44,839 bases of DNA from Clostridium sp. DSM 8431. GTDB taxonomy: Bacteria > Bacillota > Clostridia > Clostridiales > Clostridiaceae. Shown here one piece after another: positions 35,442 to 44,574 of the stretch. Positions within the stretch are counted from its first letter, which is position 1, and the number at the start of each line of letters is the position of its first letter. The position numbers and the translations under genes were made by a program. The DNA is taken from assembly GCF_900116755.1 (NCBI RefSeq), contig NZ_FPBY01000005.1, positions 1-44,839 of the forward strand, written 5' to 3'. The notes under the pieces are model-generated. The model was not told the origin of the DNA and did no database searches. It worked only from the letters and a program-made list of their open reading frames with translations.

Positions 35442-35720
35442 ATCTATTTATTTTTCTATAAGATTATATAATAGATATTAAAAAAGCACAATAGATATAA
35501 TTTGGAATATTAAAAGTATTCAAGAATATAGCACATTTAATAATATATTCTTAATAAAATATTAATATAATTATTAGGTTTATGTTATTAATATGTCATA
35601 ATAGTAAGTTATTATATAATTGATAAGTTAATATTATAGATTAAATATAGCTTAATATAGTATAATTTATGGTAGTAAGGTAGAATTACTTTTACTTTAA
35701 TTATGAAAAGAGGAAAAATG

Positions 35721-36671
35721 ATGAAGAAAAAGATTATAGATATATGCAATAAAACTATATATAATTATAGAATTTCCAAAGAAGAGTTAAGATATGATGG
35801 AGATTATATAAATCATTTTGCAGCTATTATATATGGAATAAGAGATGAAGATATTCCAGTTAAAAAAATTAAGGAAATAAGAAGTGAATTAAAGAAGGAA
35901 ACTTCAAGAATTTCTTGTTTTAGAGGAGATATATTATATATAATATCCTTTTTAATTGCTTTAGAATAAAATACAGAATATCTTATAAAAGAACTTTTAG
36001 AAACATATGAAAAATTAATGGATCTTAATTTTAGAGAAAGTCAGTATCTTGTACTTGCTAGCTATACTATGGTTAAGTATGTTAAAAAGGAAAATAGAGA
36101 TTCAAAACTAAAAAAAATGAGAGAAATTTATGAAACCATCAGGAGTAGATATAAAAATGTAACTAATCATGAAGATTATTTGGAATGTGCACTTCTTGCT
36201 ATTGGAGAAGTAGATTCTGAATTTGTTTTGACGTATATGGAAGATATATTTAGGGATTATGGTAAAATAGACAATCTTTCAAAAAATAGTATTCAAGCAT
36301 TAAGTATGACTTTAATGCTAAATAGTAATGATTGGGCCTATGATAATATTAAGAACCTTTTTAATAAGTTAGAAGAAGATAATATGAAAATAGGACATCA
36401 GTTTTTACCTTTATTAGGTGTTAGTTATAAAGAGCATAATCATACTGAATTTATAAATAAGATTAATGAAGTAATTGATTATTTATGTGAAGAAGAATCT
36501 GAATATGAATTTTATATGGATAAAGGTTTTAGATTCTTTATAGCATTAATGATTCTTGAAGGTAATAGAAAATGTAAGGAGAAGAGGTATATGTATGAGC
36601 TATTCTCAAAGGGAGTATATTCTCTTATTGTAAGTAAAAATCAAGGGATATTCGATGAGGTATTAGCTTAG
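35721..36671 (+). pseudogene. DUF4003-like protein gene broken by one in-frame TAA
   Basis: Two pieces lie in the same frame: 35721-35969 (FAAIIYGIRDEDIPVKKIKEI through SFLIALE) and, after a TAA at 35967-35969, a continuation NTEYLIKELLETYEKLMDLNFRESQYLVLASY on to 36671. The stop interrupts a helix that reads on smoothly at 35970, so a single substitution (for example from GAA or AAA) probably broke the gene. Whole length would be about 316 codons. The second part contains YLVLASYTMVKY and EYEFYMDKGFRFFIALMIL, which resemble DUF4003 proteins; that name is tentative. ATG 36018 has no good site, so independent expression of the second part is doubtful. dinB starts 8 bases later. Confidence 0.65.
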
Positions 36672-36679
36672 AAAAGTTT

Positions 36680-37723
36680 ATGGATAGAGTTATTTTACAT
36701 GTAGATATGGATGCTTTTTTTGCTTCAGTTGAGGTGAAAGATAATCCAAGACTTAAAGGAAAACCAGTAATAGTAGGGGGGACAGGTGAAAGAGGAGTTG
36801 TAAGTACTTGTTCTTATGAAGCAAGAAAATTTGGAGTACATTCAGCAATGCCAATATTTTTAGCTAGAGAAAAGTGTCCAAGAGGAATCTTTCTGCCTGT
36901 AAGATATGGGAGATATAAAGAAGTTTCAAATGAAGTATTTAAAATATTTCATATGGTAACCAATCAGGTGGAAGGCTTATCAATAGATGAAGCATTTTTA
37001 GATATAACAGAAAGCTCTTTTACAGGAGAAGAGGCAGCAAAGTTTATAAAAGATGAGGTGAGAAGAAAGTTAGGATTAACCTTATCTATAGGAATATCTT
37101 ATAATAAGTTTTTAGCTAAATTAGCTTCTGATTGGAATAAACCTAATGGAATTATGGTTATAGATGAAACTATGGTTCCAGATATTTTATTCCCTCTTCC
37201 TGTATCTAAGGTTTTTGGTATTGGAAAAAAGTCTGTTGAAAAATTGAATAATATAGGTATATTTACAATAGAAGATATGTACCAGCTTTCAGAAGATTAC
37301 ATGAAAGAAAACATGGGAAAGATGGGAAGCGAAATATATCATAGAATTAGAGGTATTGATAATAGAAAAGTTGAGCCGGTTAGGGAAAGAAAATCTGTTG
37401 GAAAAGAAAGAACTTTAAAGATAAATACTGTAGATAAAGAAGAATTATTAGGGTATATTAAGAAATTTGCGTGTGAGATAAGTGGCATATTAATTAATAA
37501 TAGTTGGAGTGGAAAAACAGTTACTCTTAAATATAAGACTGGGGAATTTGAAAGTCACACAAGAAGTAGAACTTTAAATGATTATGTAAGTTCAGCAGAA
37601 GAAATATATTCTGTTGCTAAAGAAATTTTAATGTCAGAACAAATTGACGAAGAATTAAGACTTATAGGTATAAGTGTATCTTCTTTAAAAGAAGGAAATA
37701 TAGAACAATTAAGCCTTTTTTAA
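36680..37723 (+). CDS. dinB: DNA polymerase IV
   Basis: Y-family translesion polymerase, 347 aa. Palm motif ILHVDMDAFFASVE (Asp9 binds Mg), VVSTCSYEARKFGVHSAMP (finger), and GLSIDEAFLDIT with the second acidic pair. KFLAKLASDWNKPNG is the thumb; FGIGKKSVEKLNNIGI the HhH; the C-terminal little finger ends QLSLF, the beta-clamp-binding motif. The ribosome-binding site before ATG 36680 is weak (AGAAAAG), so it may be coupled to the broken upstream gene. Confidence 0.96.
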   Translation: MDRVILHVDMDAFFASVEVKDNPRLKGKPVIVGGTGERGVVSTCSYEARKFGVHSAMPIFLAREKCPRGIFLPVRYGRYKEVSNEVFKIFHMVTNQVEGLSIDEAFLDITESSFTGEEAAKFIKDEVRRKLGLTLSIGISYNKFLAKLASDWNKPNGIMVIDETMVPDILFPLPVSKVFGIGKKSVEKLNNIGIFTIEDMYQLSEDYMKENMGKMGSEIYHRIRGIDNRKVEPVRERKSVGKERTLKINTVDKEELLGYIKKFACEISGILINNSWSGKTVTLKYKTGEFESHTRSRTLNDYVSSAEEIYSVAKEILMSEQIDEELRLIGISVSSLKEGNIEQLSLF

Positions 37724-37742
37724 TTAAAATTTACAAAAAATG

Positions 37743-37771
37743 TTGACAAATTAAGGGATGAAAAATATAAT
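37743..37771 (+). promoter_or_regulatory. Perfect sigma-A promoter for the T-box/trpB transcript
   Basis: TTGACA (37743-37748), exactly 17 bases, TATAAT (37766-37771): both hexamers are consensus. The transcript should begin about 37778, just ahead of the T-box leader. Confidence 0.9.
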
Positions 37772-37777
37772 AATAAC

Positions 37778-38056
37778 AAATATAAAAAAGTCAATGACTA
37801 AAGAGAGTACTTATTACGTGAATGTCAAAGCGAGCCGGCATTTGGTGAAAGGTCCGGAACAGGAAGTTTTAAGGAAGTGGGCTTTAGTAGATGCAGTTGT
37901 GAAATTATTAAAAAAGTAGCTTCTGACGTTTCCAAGCGTTATTTTGGTGAAGTATTATATGTACTAAAAATAAGGGAAATAACTATATGTTATTTCTAAA
38001 TATGGGTGGCACCACGAGCACATCGTCCCTAAGTTAAGGGATGGTATGCTTTTTTT
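37778..38056 (+). promoter_or_regulatory. T-box leader, tryptophan type, with attenuator
   Basis: tRNA-sensing leader in front of trpB. The T-box sequence GGTGGCACCACG is at 38005-38016, preceded by Stem I with its AGCGAGCC and GGTGAAAGGTCCGG elements near 37828-37860. A TGG triplet at 37878-37880 on the 3' side of Stem I fits a Trp specifier codon. A terminator hairpin (38018-38049) with a T run at 38050-38056 completes it. Uncharged tRNA-Trp would pair with the T-box and prevent termination. The specifier is read by eye from position. The 376-base gap 37724-38099 is fully explained by this and its promoter. Confidence 0.92.
38018..38056 (+). terminator. T-box attenuator terminator
   Basis: GCACATCGTCCCT pairs imperfectly with AGGGATGGTATGC around an AAGTTA-type loop, followed by seven Ts. 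It overlaps the T-box sequence, as required for mutually exclusive antiterminator and terminator. Confidence 0.85.
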
Positions 38057-38099
38057 ATTATTAAAATTAAGACAGGCAATAAGCAGGGGGTAAATTATT

Positions 38100-39263
38100 A
38101 TGGAAAAATTTTATGGACAATATGGGGGACAATTTGTAGATAATAAGGTATTAGAAGCATTAAATGACTTAGAAGAAGCATTTTTAAGATATAAAGATGA
38201 CTCAGAATTTATAAAGGAATATAATTATTATTTAAAGCAGTATGTAGGAAGAGAAAATCCTTTATATTTTGCTGAAAGACTTACAGAATATGCAGGCGGA
38301 TGCAAGATATACTTAAAGAGAGAAGATTTAAATCATACTGGGGCACACAAAATAAATAATGTTTTAGGACAAATGCTCTTAGCAAAGAGAATGGGGAAAA
38401 AGAAGGTAATAGCAGAAACTGGAGCAGGACAGCATGGAGTAGCAACAGCTACAGTAGCAGCACTTATGGGAATGAAATGTACTGTTTACATGGGTGAAGA
38501 GGATATGAGAAGACAGGCTCTTAATGTTTTTAGAATGGAACTTTTAGGGGCTAAAGTTGTACCAGCTACTGAAGGAACAAAAACATTAAAGGAAGCTGTT
38601 GATTTAGCACTTAGAAAATGGATTGAAGGAATTGAAGATAATTTTTATGTTCTAGGATCAGCAGTAGGACCACATCCATATCCAGCAATGGTTAAAGAGT
38701 TCCAAAAGGTAATAAGTGTAGAAGCTAAAAGACAAGGGATAGAAGCAGAAGGAAAACTTCCCAAAGCAGTAGTAGCTTGTGTTGGAGGTGGAAGTAACTG
38801 TATAGGAACTTTTGCAGATTTTATTGATGAAAAGGATGTTGAACTTATAGGTGTAGAAGCAGCAGGAAAAGGTCTTAATTCAGATATGAATGCAGCATCT
38901 ATGGCAAATGGGGAAGTGGCAGTTATTCATGGTATGAAGAGTATGTGTTTAGTTGATGAAAAGGGAGAAGCTAAAGAAGCTTATTCAATTTCAGCAGGGC
39001 TTGATTATCCAGGGGTAGGACCAGAACATGCTTATTTAAGAGAAATAGGAAGAGCAAAATATGTACCTTGTACTGATACAGAAGCCTTAGAAGCATTTAA
39101 GCTATTATCAAGGCTTGAAGGAATTATTCCAGCTATTGAAAGTTCACATGCAGTATCTCATGCAGTTAAATGTGCAAAGGAATATAGTAAAGATGATTAT
39201 ATTATTGTAACACTATCTGGAAGAGGAGATAAGGATGTAGAAGAATTAATGGATAAAATTTGA
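38100..39263 (+). CDS. trpB: Tryptophan synthase beta chain TrpB (stand-alone)
   Basis: PLP enzyme that joins indole and serine to make tryptophan. 387 aa, normal length. N-terminal GQYGGQFV; the PLP lysine lies in [13 protein letters not shown]; the catalytic Glu region is [15 protein letters not shown]; the phosphate-binding loop is [12 protein letters not shown]-terminal [11 protein letters not shown]. The residues match TrpB1-type rather than TrpB2. ATG 38100 follows GCAGGGGGT. No trpA or other trp gene is adjacent, so it may salvage indole or pair with a distant alpha subunit. Confidence 0.96.
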   Translation: MEKFYGQYGGQFVDNKVLEALNDLEEAFLRYKDDSEFIKEYNYYLKQYVGRENPLYFAERLTEYAGGCKIYLKREDLNHTGAHKINNVLGQMLLAKRMGKKKVIAETGAGQHGVATATVAALMGMKCTVYMGEEDMRRQALNVFRMELLGAKVVPATEGTKTLKEAVDLALRKWIEGIEDNFYVLGSAVGPHPYPAMVKEFQKVISVEAKRQGIEAEGKLPKAVVACVGGGSNCIGTFADFIDEKDVELIGVEAAGKGLNSDMNAASMANGEVAVIHGMKSMCLVDEKGEAKEAYSISAGLDYPGVGPEHAYLREIGRAKYVPCTDTEALEAFKLLSRLEGIIPAIESSHAVSHAVKCAKEYSKDDYIIVTLSGRGDKDVEELMDKI

Positions 39264-39340
39264 TATTTTTTACAATTAATTTATAAAAAGTATTATCTAA
39301 ATACACCCTAAAGGAATATTAATATAATATATAACGTATA

Positions 39341-39404
39341 AGGAGGGAACTGCTTGACTAAGACTGCTCTTTGCAGTTTTTTAAGTGGGGAAGATTATTT
39401 ATGA
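39341..39404 (+). promoter_or_regulatory. Possible leader ORF with internal attenuator before the Lon-like gene
   Basis: A strong AAGGAGGG (39340-39347) precedes a TTG at 39354 that opens a 16-codon frame ending in TGA at 39402-39404, overlapping the next gene's ATG (ATGA). Within this frame ACTGC (39363-39367) and GCAGT (39373-39377) form a hairpin followed by TTTTTT, a small intrinsic terminator. AACTGC at 39348-39353 can pair with the same GCAGTT. Ribosomes on the leader frame would mask the hairpin. Function is inferred. Confidence 0.45.
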
Positions 39405-41683
39405 AGAAAGAGTTAACTCCAAGGGAAGTATTATTTAATGTTGATTTTAAGGATGCAAAAGGTGAAGGGCAGATTAGAAATATAAAAAAAATATCTTCAG
39501 CATATGAGAAAATAAAAAGAGCAATAAATATTAAAGACCAAGGATATAATTTATATCTTATAGAATCTTTTTCTAAAGAGAAGGTTGAATATTTATGCTC
39601 TTTTATTGAAAATATGTATAAAGATTTTAGCGCTCCTTATGACATTTGTTATGTTAGCATTGAAGATATAAAAAAACCAAGACCAGTATTTTTAAGTAAT
39701 GGAAAGGGAAAAGAACTTAAAGAAGCTGTTGAAGATATAAAAAATAGTTATTTTCAAGCTGCCATGGAGTTTTATAATACTTCGTCAGAATCCGAGAAGG
39801 ATACAATTATTGAAGAAATTCATAGTAAAAGGAGTAGCTATGTTGGAGAACTTGTAGAAATGGCTAAAAAGGGAGGCTTTGATGTAAAGGCTACAACAGG
39901 AGGCTTTGCTTTTATTCCTCTAAATGAGGGAGAAGCCATGACTGAAAAGGAATATGATGAGCTATCTAGCAGTAATAAGGATTCTATTATAGAAAAAGCT
40001 ACTGTTTTAAAGAAAAAAGCTGAAGTTGTCCTTGAAAAACTTAAAAATATTGAATTAGGTTCTATAAATAAGCTTAAGGATATTTATAGAGAATATTTAG
40101 ATACTGAACTTCAAGAAGATAAAGAAAATTGTCTATTAAGTTTTATAACAGACGATGATGCATATGAATATCTTGAAGAATTGTTTTTTAATATAGAGAA
40201 AGAATTAGTTGACTGTTATTCTATTAATATTGAAGATGACGAAGGTACTATAAATGATATTATAAATAAATATGATATTTCTGTTTTTGTAGATAATACA
40301 AACTATAATCATCCAAGAGTTATATATGAAGAAGATCCTAGTATAACAAATCTTATGGGTAATATTGAATATGAAAGTCATAACGGAGCATATACAAGTG
40401 AATTATCTTTAATAACACCTGGAAGTCTTATTATGGCTAATGGTGGATGTATTATACTAAGACTTAGTCAGCTTATTAATAATGTATATAGCTATCATGC
40501 TTTAAAAAAGACATTAATAACAGAAAAGGTTAATATAGATTCAGGCAAAAACTATCTTGATATCCTATCTATAAGTGGATTAAAGCCAGAGGCTATTCCT
40601 ATTAATGTTAAGGTTATAATAATTGGTGATTATGAAAGTTATGATATTTTATATAATGCAGATGAAGACTTTAAAAATTTATTTTCTTTAAGGGTAGAAA
40701 TTCCTACTGATTTTAGAAGCGAAGATATAGAAAGTAATGATGTAAAAGAGTATATAATAAAAAGAGCAGAAAAGTATGGAATAAAAGATATAGATGATGA
40801 AGCTATTAAAGAAATTATAAAATATTTATCAAGAATATCTGGAAATAGAAATAAGATAAGTGTTGAAGAAAAGTATATTGATAAAATATTACTCCTTGCT
40901 AAAAGTGAGAATAAAGATTTGAATAAGATTGCAGGTAAGGAAGTTAATAAAATAATTTATGAAGAAGAAGTAATTGAAAATGAAATAATGGATATGTATA
41001 AGGATGACAAAATAATTTTGTCTGTTGAAGGAAAGAGTATAGGAAGTATTAATGCTTTAGCAGTACTTAATTCTGGATACTATTCTTTTGGAAAGCCTAT
41101 GAGAGTAACTTGCATTGCATGTGCAGGAGATGGAAAGATTATAGATATTCAAAATGAAAGTAATTTGTCTGGAAGTATTCATAGAAAATCAGTTAATATT
41201 CTTTCAGGATTACTATCTAATATTGTAAATTCTTATAAAAAGCTTCCTGTAGACTTTCATTTAAGCTTTGAGCAGACCTATGGAAGTATAGATGGAGATA
41301 GTGCATCTGTTTCTGAAATGCTATGTATATTATCTGCATTGTCTAAAAAGGGGATAAGACAAAATATTGCAGTAACAGGTTCTATAAATCAATTTGGAGA
41401 AGTTCAACCAATTGGTGGAGTTAATGAAAAAATTGAAGGGTTTTATAAGGCCTGTACTTTGAAAAATAAAACTAAAGGAATAGGAGTTTTAATTCCCTCT
41501 TCAAATAAAGATGATATTGTATTAAAGCCTGAAGTGGAAAAGGCTATTGTAGATGGAGATTTTCACATCTATACAATGGATAATATAAATGATGCTATAG
41601 AGGTTATGATTTTAGATAAAAGTGATAGCATAGAAGAGTTTTATAAAATTATATTTAGTGAAATAGAAAAATATAAGTCTTAA
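39401..41683 (+). CDS. Lon-like ATP-dependent protease (AAA_32/LonB-like, no recognised Walker A)
   Basis: 760 aa. The C-terminal Lon protease domain is clear: SIDGDSASVSEMLCILSAL has the catalytic Ser634, and QPIGGVNEKIEGFYKAC has Lys677; the 43-residue distance equals that in E. coli Lon (679/722). The N-terminal half is the AAA_32 type (FVDNTNYNHPRVIYEEDPS, LITPGSLIMANGGCIILRL) where I see no P-loop. No membrane span. Start is ATG 39401 with AAGTGGGGAAG; an in-frame TTG at 39371 lies in the attenuator. It is likely a soluble proteolytic factor with unknown substrates. A terminator follows. Confidence 0.9.
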   Translation: MKKELTPREVLFNVDFKDAKGEGQIRNIKKISSAYEKIKRAINIKDQGYNLYLIESFSKEKVEYLCSFIENMYKDFSAPYDICYVSIEDIKKPRPVFLSNGKGKELKEAVEDIKNSYFQAAMEFYNTSSESEKDTIIEEIHSKRSSYVGELVEMAKKGGFDVKATTGGFAFIPLNEGEAMTEKEYDELSSSNKDSIIEKATVLKKKAEVVLEKLKNIELGSINKLKDIYREYLDTELQEDKENCLLSFITDDDAYEYLEELFFNIEKELVDCYSINIEDDEGTINDIINKYDISVFVDNTNYNHPRVIYEEDPSITNLMGNIEYESHNGAYTSELSLITPGSLIMANGGCIILRLSQLINNVYSYHALKKTLITEKVNIDSGKNYLDILSISGLKPEAIPINVKVIIIGDYESYDILYNADEDFKNLFSLRVEIPTDFRSEDIESNDVKEYIIKRAEKYGIKDIDDEAIKEIIKYLSRISGNRNKISVEEKYIDKILLLAKSENKDLNKIAGKEVNKIIYEEEVIENEIMDMYKDDKIILSVEGKSIGSINALAVLNSGYYSFGKPMRVTCIACAGDGKIIDIQNESNLSGSIHRKSVNILSGLLSNIVNSYKKLPVDFHLSFEQTYGSIDGDSASVSEMLCILSALSKKGIRQNIAVTGSINQFGEVQPIGGVNEKIEGFYKACTLKNKTKGIGVLIPSSNKDDIVLKPEVEKAIVDGDFHIYTMDNINDAIEVMILDKSDSIEEFYKIIFSEIEKYKS

Positions 41684-41690
41684 AATTAGT

Positions 41691-41738
41691 AAGCGAAGCT
41701 TGTTTTGTGGTTTTCAACAAGCTTCGCTTGTTATTTTT
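41691..41738 (+). terminator. Rho-independent terminator after the Lon-like gene
   Basis: A perfect 14-bp stem (41691-41704 with 41716-41729), 11-base loop, then GTTATTTTT. It separates the protease gene from spoIIA. Confidence 0.9.
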
Positions 41739-41773
41739 AGATATTATCCATTAAATGTAATTAATATTCTATA

Positions 41774-41803
41774 CAGTTGACTCAAACTTAACATATATGA
41801 TAA
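41774..41803 (+). promoter_or_regulatory. Possible promoter of the spoIIA operon
   Basis: A TTGACT hexamer is followed after about 18 bases by TAAAAT, in the gap 41739-41866. In Bacillus spoIIA is read by sigma-H; I see no convincing sigma-H (AGGAWWT/GAAT) or 0A box here, so the assignment is weak. Confidence 0.3.
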
Positions 41804-41866
41804 AATATGGAAAAGAAGAGAGGGAGGAGGTATGAACTCTAAATAAAGCTTTAGGGTAAAATTTAT

Positions 41867-42202
41867 ATGAATTTAAAGTTTGATAAAGTAGAAGATAAGA
41901 TAATTATTAGATTAATTGGAGAATTAGATCATCATAGTGCTGAAGAGGTTAGGGTGAAAATTGATGATAGAATAGAAAGAGAAAACATAAAAAAAATAAT
42001 TATGGATTTTTCGAGTGTAAGTTTTATGGATAGTTCAGGTATAGGTGTTGTTGTAGGAAGATTTAAAAAAATATCACAAAGGGATGGAAAGCTATATATA
42101 GCAGGATTAAAAAAGGGTATTTATAAAGTTTTTGAATTATCAGGATTATTTAAGATAATTAATTGTTGTAAGGATGTAGAAGAAGCACTAAAGCGTATTT
42201 AA
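41867..42202 (+). CDS. spoIIAA: Anti-sigma F factor antagonist SpoIIAA
   Basis: STAS-domain protein (111 aa) that, when unphosphorylated, frees sigma-F in the forespore by binding SpoIIAB. The phosphorylation site is in SFMDSSGIGVVVGR, Ser57 by alignment to Ser58 of B. subtilis. It is the first gene of spoIIA. The site before ATG 41867 is weak (TTAGGG); a much stronger GGGAGGAGG at 41822-41830 precedes a four-codon mini-frame (41832-41846). Confidence 0.95.
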   Translation: MNLKFDKVEDKIIIRLIGELDHHSAEEVRVKIDDRIERENIKKIIMDFSSVSFMDSSGIGVVVGRFKKISQRDGKLYIAGLKKGIYKVFELSGLFKIINCCKDVEEALKRI

Positions 42203-42217
42203 TGGAGGGGTTTTTTC

Positions 42218-42649
42218 ATGTATGATAACAAGGTAAAAATTGAATTTGAAAGCAAATCTCAAAATGAAGGGTTTGCAAGAGTGGCTGTATCAGCTTTTAT
42301 CTCTCAGCTAGATCCTACATTAGATGAGATAAGTGATGTAAAAACTGCAGTATCAGAAGCAGTTACAAATTCCATAATACATGGCTATGAAGGAAAGGAA
42401 GATGAAAAAGTAGTGATAGAAGCTGCTCTTTACAAAAATGAAGCAACTATTACTATTATTGATTATGGTAAAGGTATAGAAGATATAGATAAGGCAAAGG
42501 AGCCTTTATATACATCAAGACCTGATTTAGAGAGATCGGGAATGGGTTTTACTGTTATGGAAACTTTCATGGATAGTATGGAGATTGTTAGTTCAAAGGG
42601 AGAAGGTACAAAGGTAATCTTAAAAAAGAAGTTTAATTCTATAGGTTAG
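42218..42649 (+). CDS. spoIIAB: Anti-sigma F factor and kinase SpoIIAB
   Basis: GHKL-fold serine kinase (143 aa) that holds sigma-F inactive and phosphorylates SpoIIAA. The N-box is [19 protein letters not shown], followed by [11 protein letters not shown] (G1) and the G2 box [15 protein letters not shown], all as in the family. RBS TGGAGGGG before ATG 42218. sigF starts 11 bases after it. Confidence 0.96.
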   Translation: MYDNKVKIEFESKSQNEGFARVAVSAFISQLDPTLDEISDVKTAVSEAVTNSIIHGYEGKEDEKVVIEAALYKNEATITIIDYGKGIEDIDKAKEPLYTSRPDLERSGMGFTVMETFMDSMEIVSSKGEGTKVILKKKFNSIG

Positions 42650-42660
42650 GTGGATATGGT

Positions 42661-43419
42661 ATGGATAGAGGGAATTTTGAGAAAGAAGAGTTTAACTATG
42701 AAGATAACTCACAGCTTCTACCTTTAGCTAAAGAAGGGAATAAAGATGCTTTAAATAGAATGATAGAAATGAATCTTCCTTTAGTATCTTCTATTAGTAA
42801 AAAGTTTTTAAACCGTGGCTATGAATATGATGATATATTTCAAATAGGGTGTATTGGTCTTGTTAAGGCTATAAATAACTTTGATGTTAAATTTAATGTT
42901 AAGTTTTCTACTTATGCAGTTCCAATGATTATGGGTGAAATCAAACGTTTCTTAAGAGATGATGGAATGATTAAGGTAAGTAGAAATATAAAATCATTAG
43001 CTAAAAAACTACATTTTGATAAGCAGAAGCTTACGGTTAAATTAAATAGAGAGCCAACTATTGATGAGCTTTCAGAGTATTCAGGAATTGAAAAAGAAGA
43101 TATTGTTCAGGCCCTTGAATCTTTAAATAGTCTTCAATATTTATACGATACTATTCATAAGGATGATGGAGCACCAGTTCTTCTTATTGACAAAATTTCT
43201 GAAAAAGCTGAAGATGATGAAAAAATGATTGATAAAATAGCATTAAAGGAAGCTTTACGTAGCATTGATGAAAAGGGAAGACAGATAATAATGCTTAGGT
43301 ATTTTAAGGATAAAACACAGGTGGAAGTTGCTAAAATGCTTGGAATAAGTCAAGTGCAGGTATCTAGAATAGAGAAGAAAGTATTGATTTTAATGAGAGA
43401 AAAATTAAATGAATCATAA
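42661..43419 (+). CDS. sigF: Sporulation sigma factor SigF (SpoIIAC)
   Basis: First forespore-specific sigma factor, 252 aa. Region 2: YEYDDIFQIGCIGLVKAINNFD and FSTYAVPMIMGEIKRFLRDDG; region 3: KVSRNIKSLAKKL; region 4: KTQVEVAKMLGISQVQVSRIEKK, a helix-turn-helix. VKFSTYAVPMIMGEIKRF is characteristic of the sigma-F/G/B group, and its place after spoIIAB identifies it as sigma-F. RBS TTAGGTGG before ATG 42661. Confidence 0.96.
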   Translation: MDRGNFEKEEFNYEDNSQLLPLAKEGNKDALNRMIEMNLPLVSSISKKFLNRGYEYDDIFQIGCIGLVKAINNFDVKFNVKFSTYAVPMIMGEIKRFLRDDGMIKVSRNIKSLAKKLHFDKQKLTVKLNREPTIDELSEYSGIEKEDIVQALESLNSLQYLYDTIHKDDGAPVLLIDKISEKAEDDEKMIDKIALKEALRSIDEKGRQIIMLRYFKDKTQVEVAKMLGISQVQVSRIEKKVLILMREKLNES

Positions 43420-43420
43420 T

Positions 43421-43472
43421 AAAAAGAACGTATTTATTAGCTATTTTCCTAATAAAATACGTTCTTTTTTTA
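43421..43472. terminator. Bidirectional terminator after sigF
   Basis: A long inverted repeat (43421-43440 with 43449-43468 approximately) with an A run before and T run after serves sigF on the plus strand and the convergent minus-strand gene. Confidence 0.85.
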
Positions 43473-43487
43473 GTGGATAGAATTAAA

Positions 43488-44574
43488 CTATTTTAATACA
43501 TATACAGTTACATTTCTTCTACCCCATGCTTTACAATCGCTTTCTGAATTCATATATAAATCAATTATTGAACCTTTTATAGCTCCACCAGTATCAGTAG
43601 CAATGGCATAACCATATCCTTCAACATAAACTGTTGAGTTAAGAGGTATTACACTTGGATCAACAGCTATACTACTCATACCAGAAGGAATTCTTACAGG
43701 TTTTGTTCCAGTAGCTGTAACTCCGTCACCAGTGTATGCAGTAGCTTGAACTTTAAGTGTTCTTGCAATCCTATCTTGTGATGGTGGATTAGAATAAGAT
43801 ATAAGTGAACTAGAAGAGCTAGAGGAACTTGAAGATCCTGAAGAAGCAGGAGGGCTTGTCTCTACTGGGAGAGAAGCTATCTTCTCATTTCCTTTACTAA
43901 TATAATCGTTAGCTTTGTTTATTGCTCCAGCCATTGTAAATTGAGGAAGCTTTGCTTTTATAGAAGTTACTGCATTTTGCAGAGCTGTTCTATTAGAACT
44001 TGAATCAATAGTGCTTATTTCACTACTTATTAATGCAATTTCATTTTGAGTGATAGTTTCACTTAAACGAGATTGTTCATCTTCAAGTTCCTTTTTTACA
44101 ACTTCTTGAGAAGCTTTCTTTTCATTTACTTCATTAAGTTTGCTCTTATTTTCTTCATTTAAATTCTCTAATTCTAATTTTTTTGAAGCAATAAGTTCCT
44201 TTGTATCATTTTCTTGTGTTACTTTTTGATTTAAGCCACTAATTAATTTGTTATCTTCATTAATTATAACAGTACAAGCTGTAAACCTATCAATTAAATC
44301 AGATAAATCTTTTGAGTCAAAAAGAAATGAAATATAATTTACGGCTGAAAAACCGTTGTTCTTATACATTTCTCTAAGTCTTGTAGCAAGTATATTTTCA
44401 CTTTCTGCAATTTCATCTTTTAAAGAAGAAATCTTTGATTCAGCATTTTCGATTTGTCTTTGATTTTCTTCGATTGAAGCCTGGTTATTTGCAATAGACG
44501 ACTCAAGATCAGCAATTTCTTTATTTGTCTGTACCAGTTCTGCATCTAATTCTTTTAGCTTACCAGATTGGAGC
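43488..44574 (-). pseudogene. Coiled-coil/3D-domain cell-wall protein, 5' end cut off by an IS element
   Basis: C-terminal 3D domain with its three conserved Asp: SSIAVDPSVIPL, AIATDTGGAIKGS and IIDLYMNS (residues about 210-293 of the open frame from 44369). This fold is shared with Rpf/MltA-like wall enzymes. Before it come a Ser-rich linker and a long coiled coil (PcsB-type N-terminal region). The frame continues upstream of the ATG at 44369 without a stop as far as about 44572 (QSGKLKELDAELVQTNKEI), then meets a TAG in IS-like DNA. So the true start and signal peptide have been lost, and the ATG at 44369 is internal. Product is probably non-functional or unexported. Confidence 0.8.

Noticed and set aside
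35967-35969. In-frame stop as selenocysteine or pyrrolysine codon
   Set aside because: The codon is TAA, which is not used for either; a nonsense mutation is simpler.
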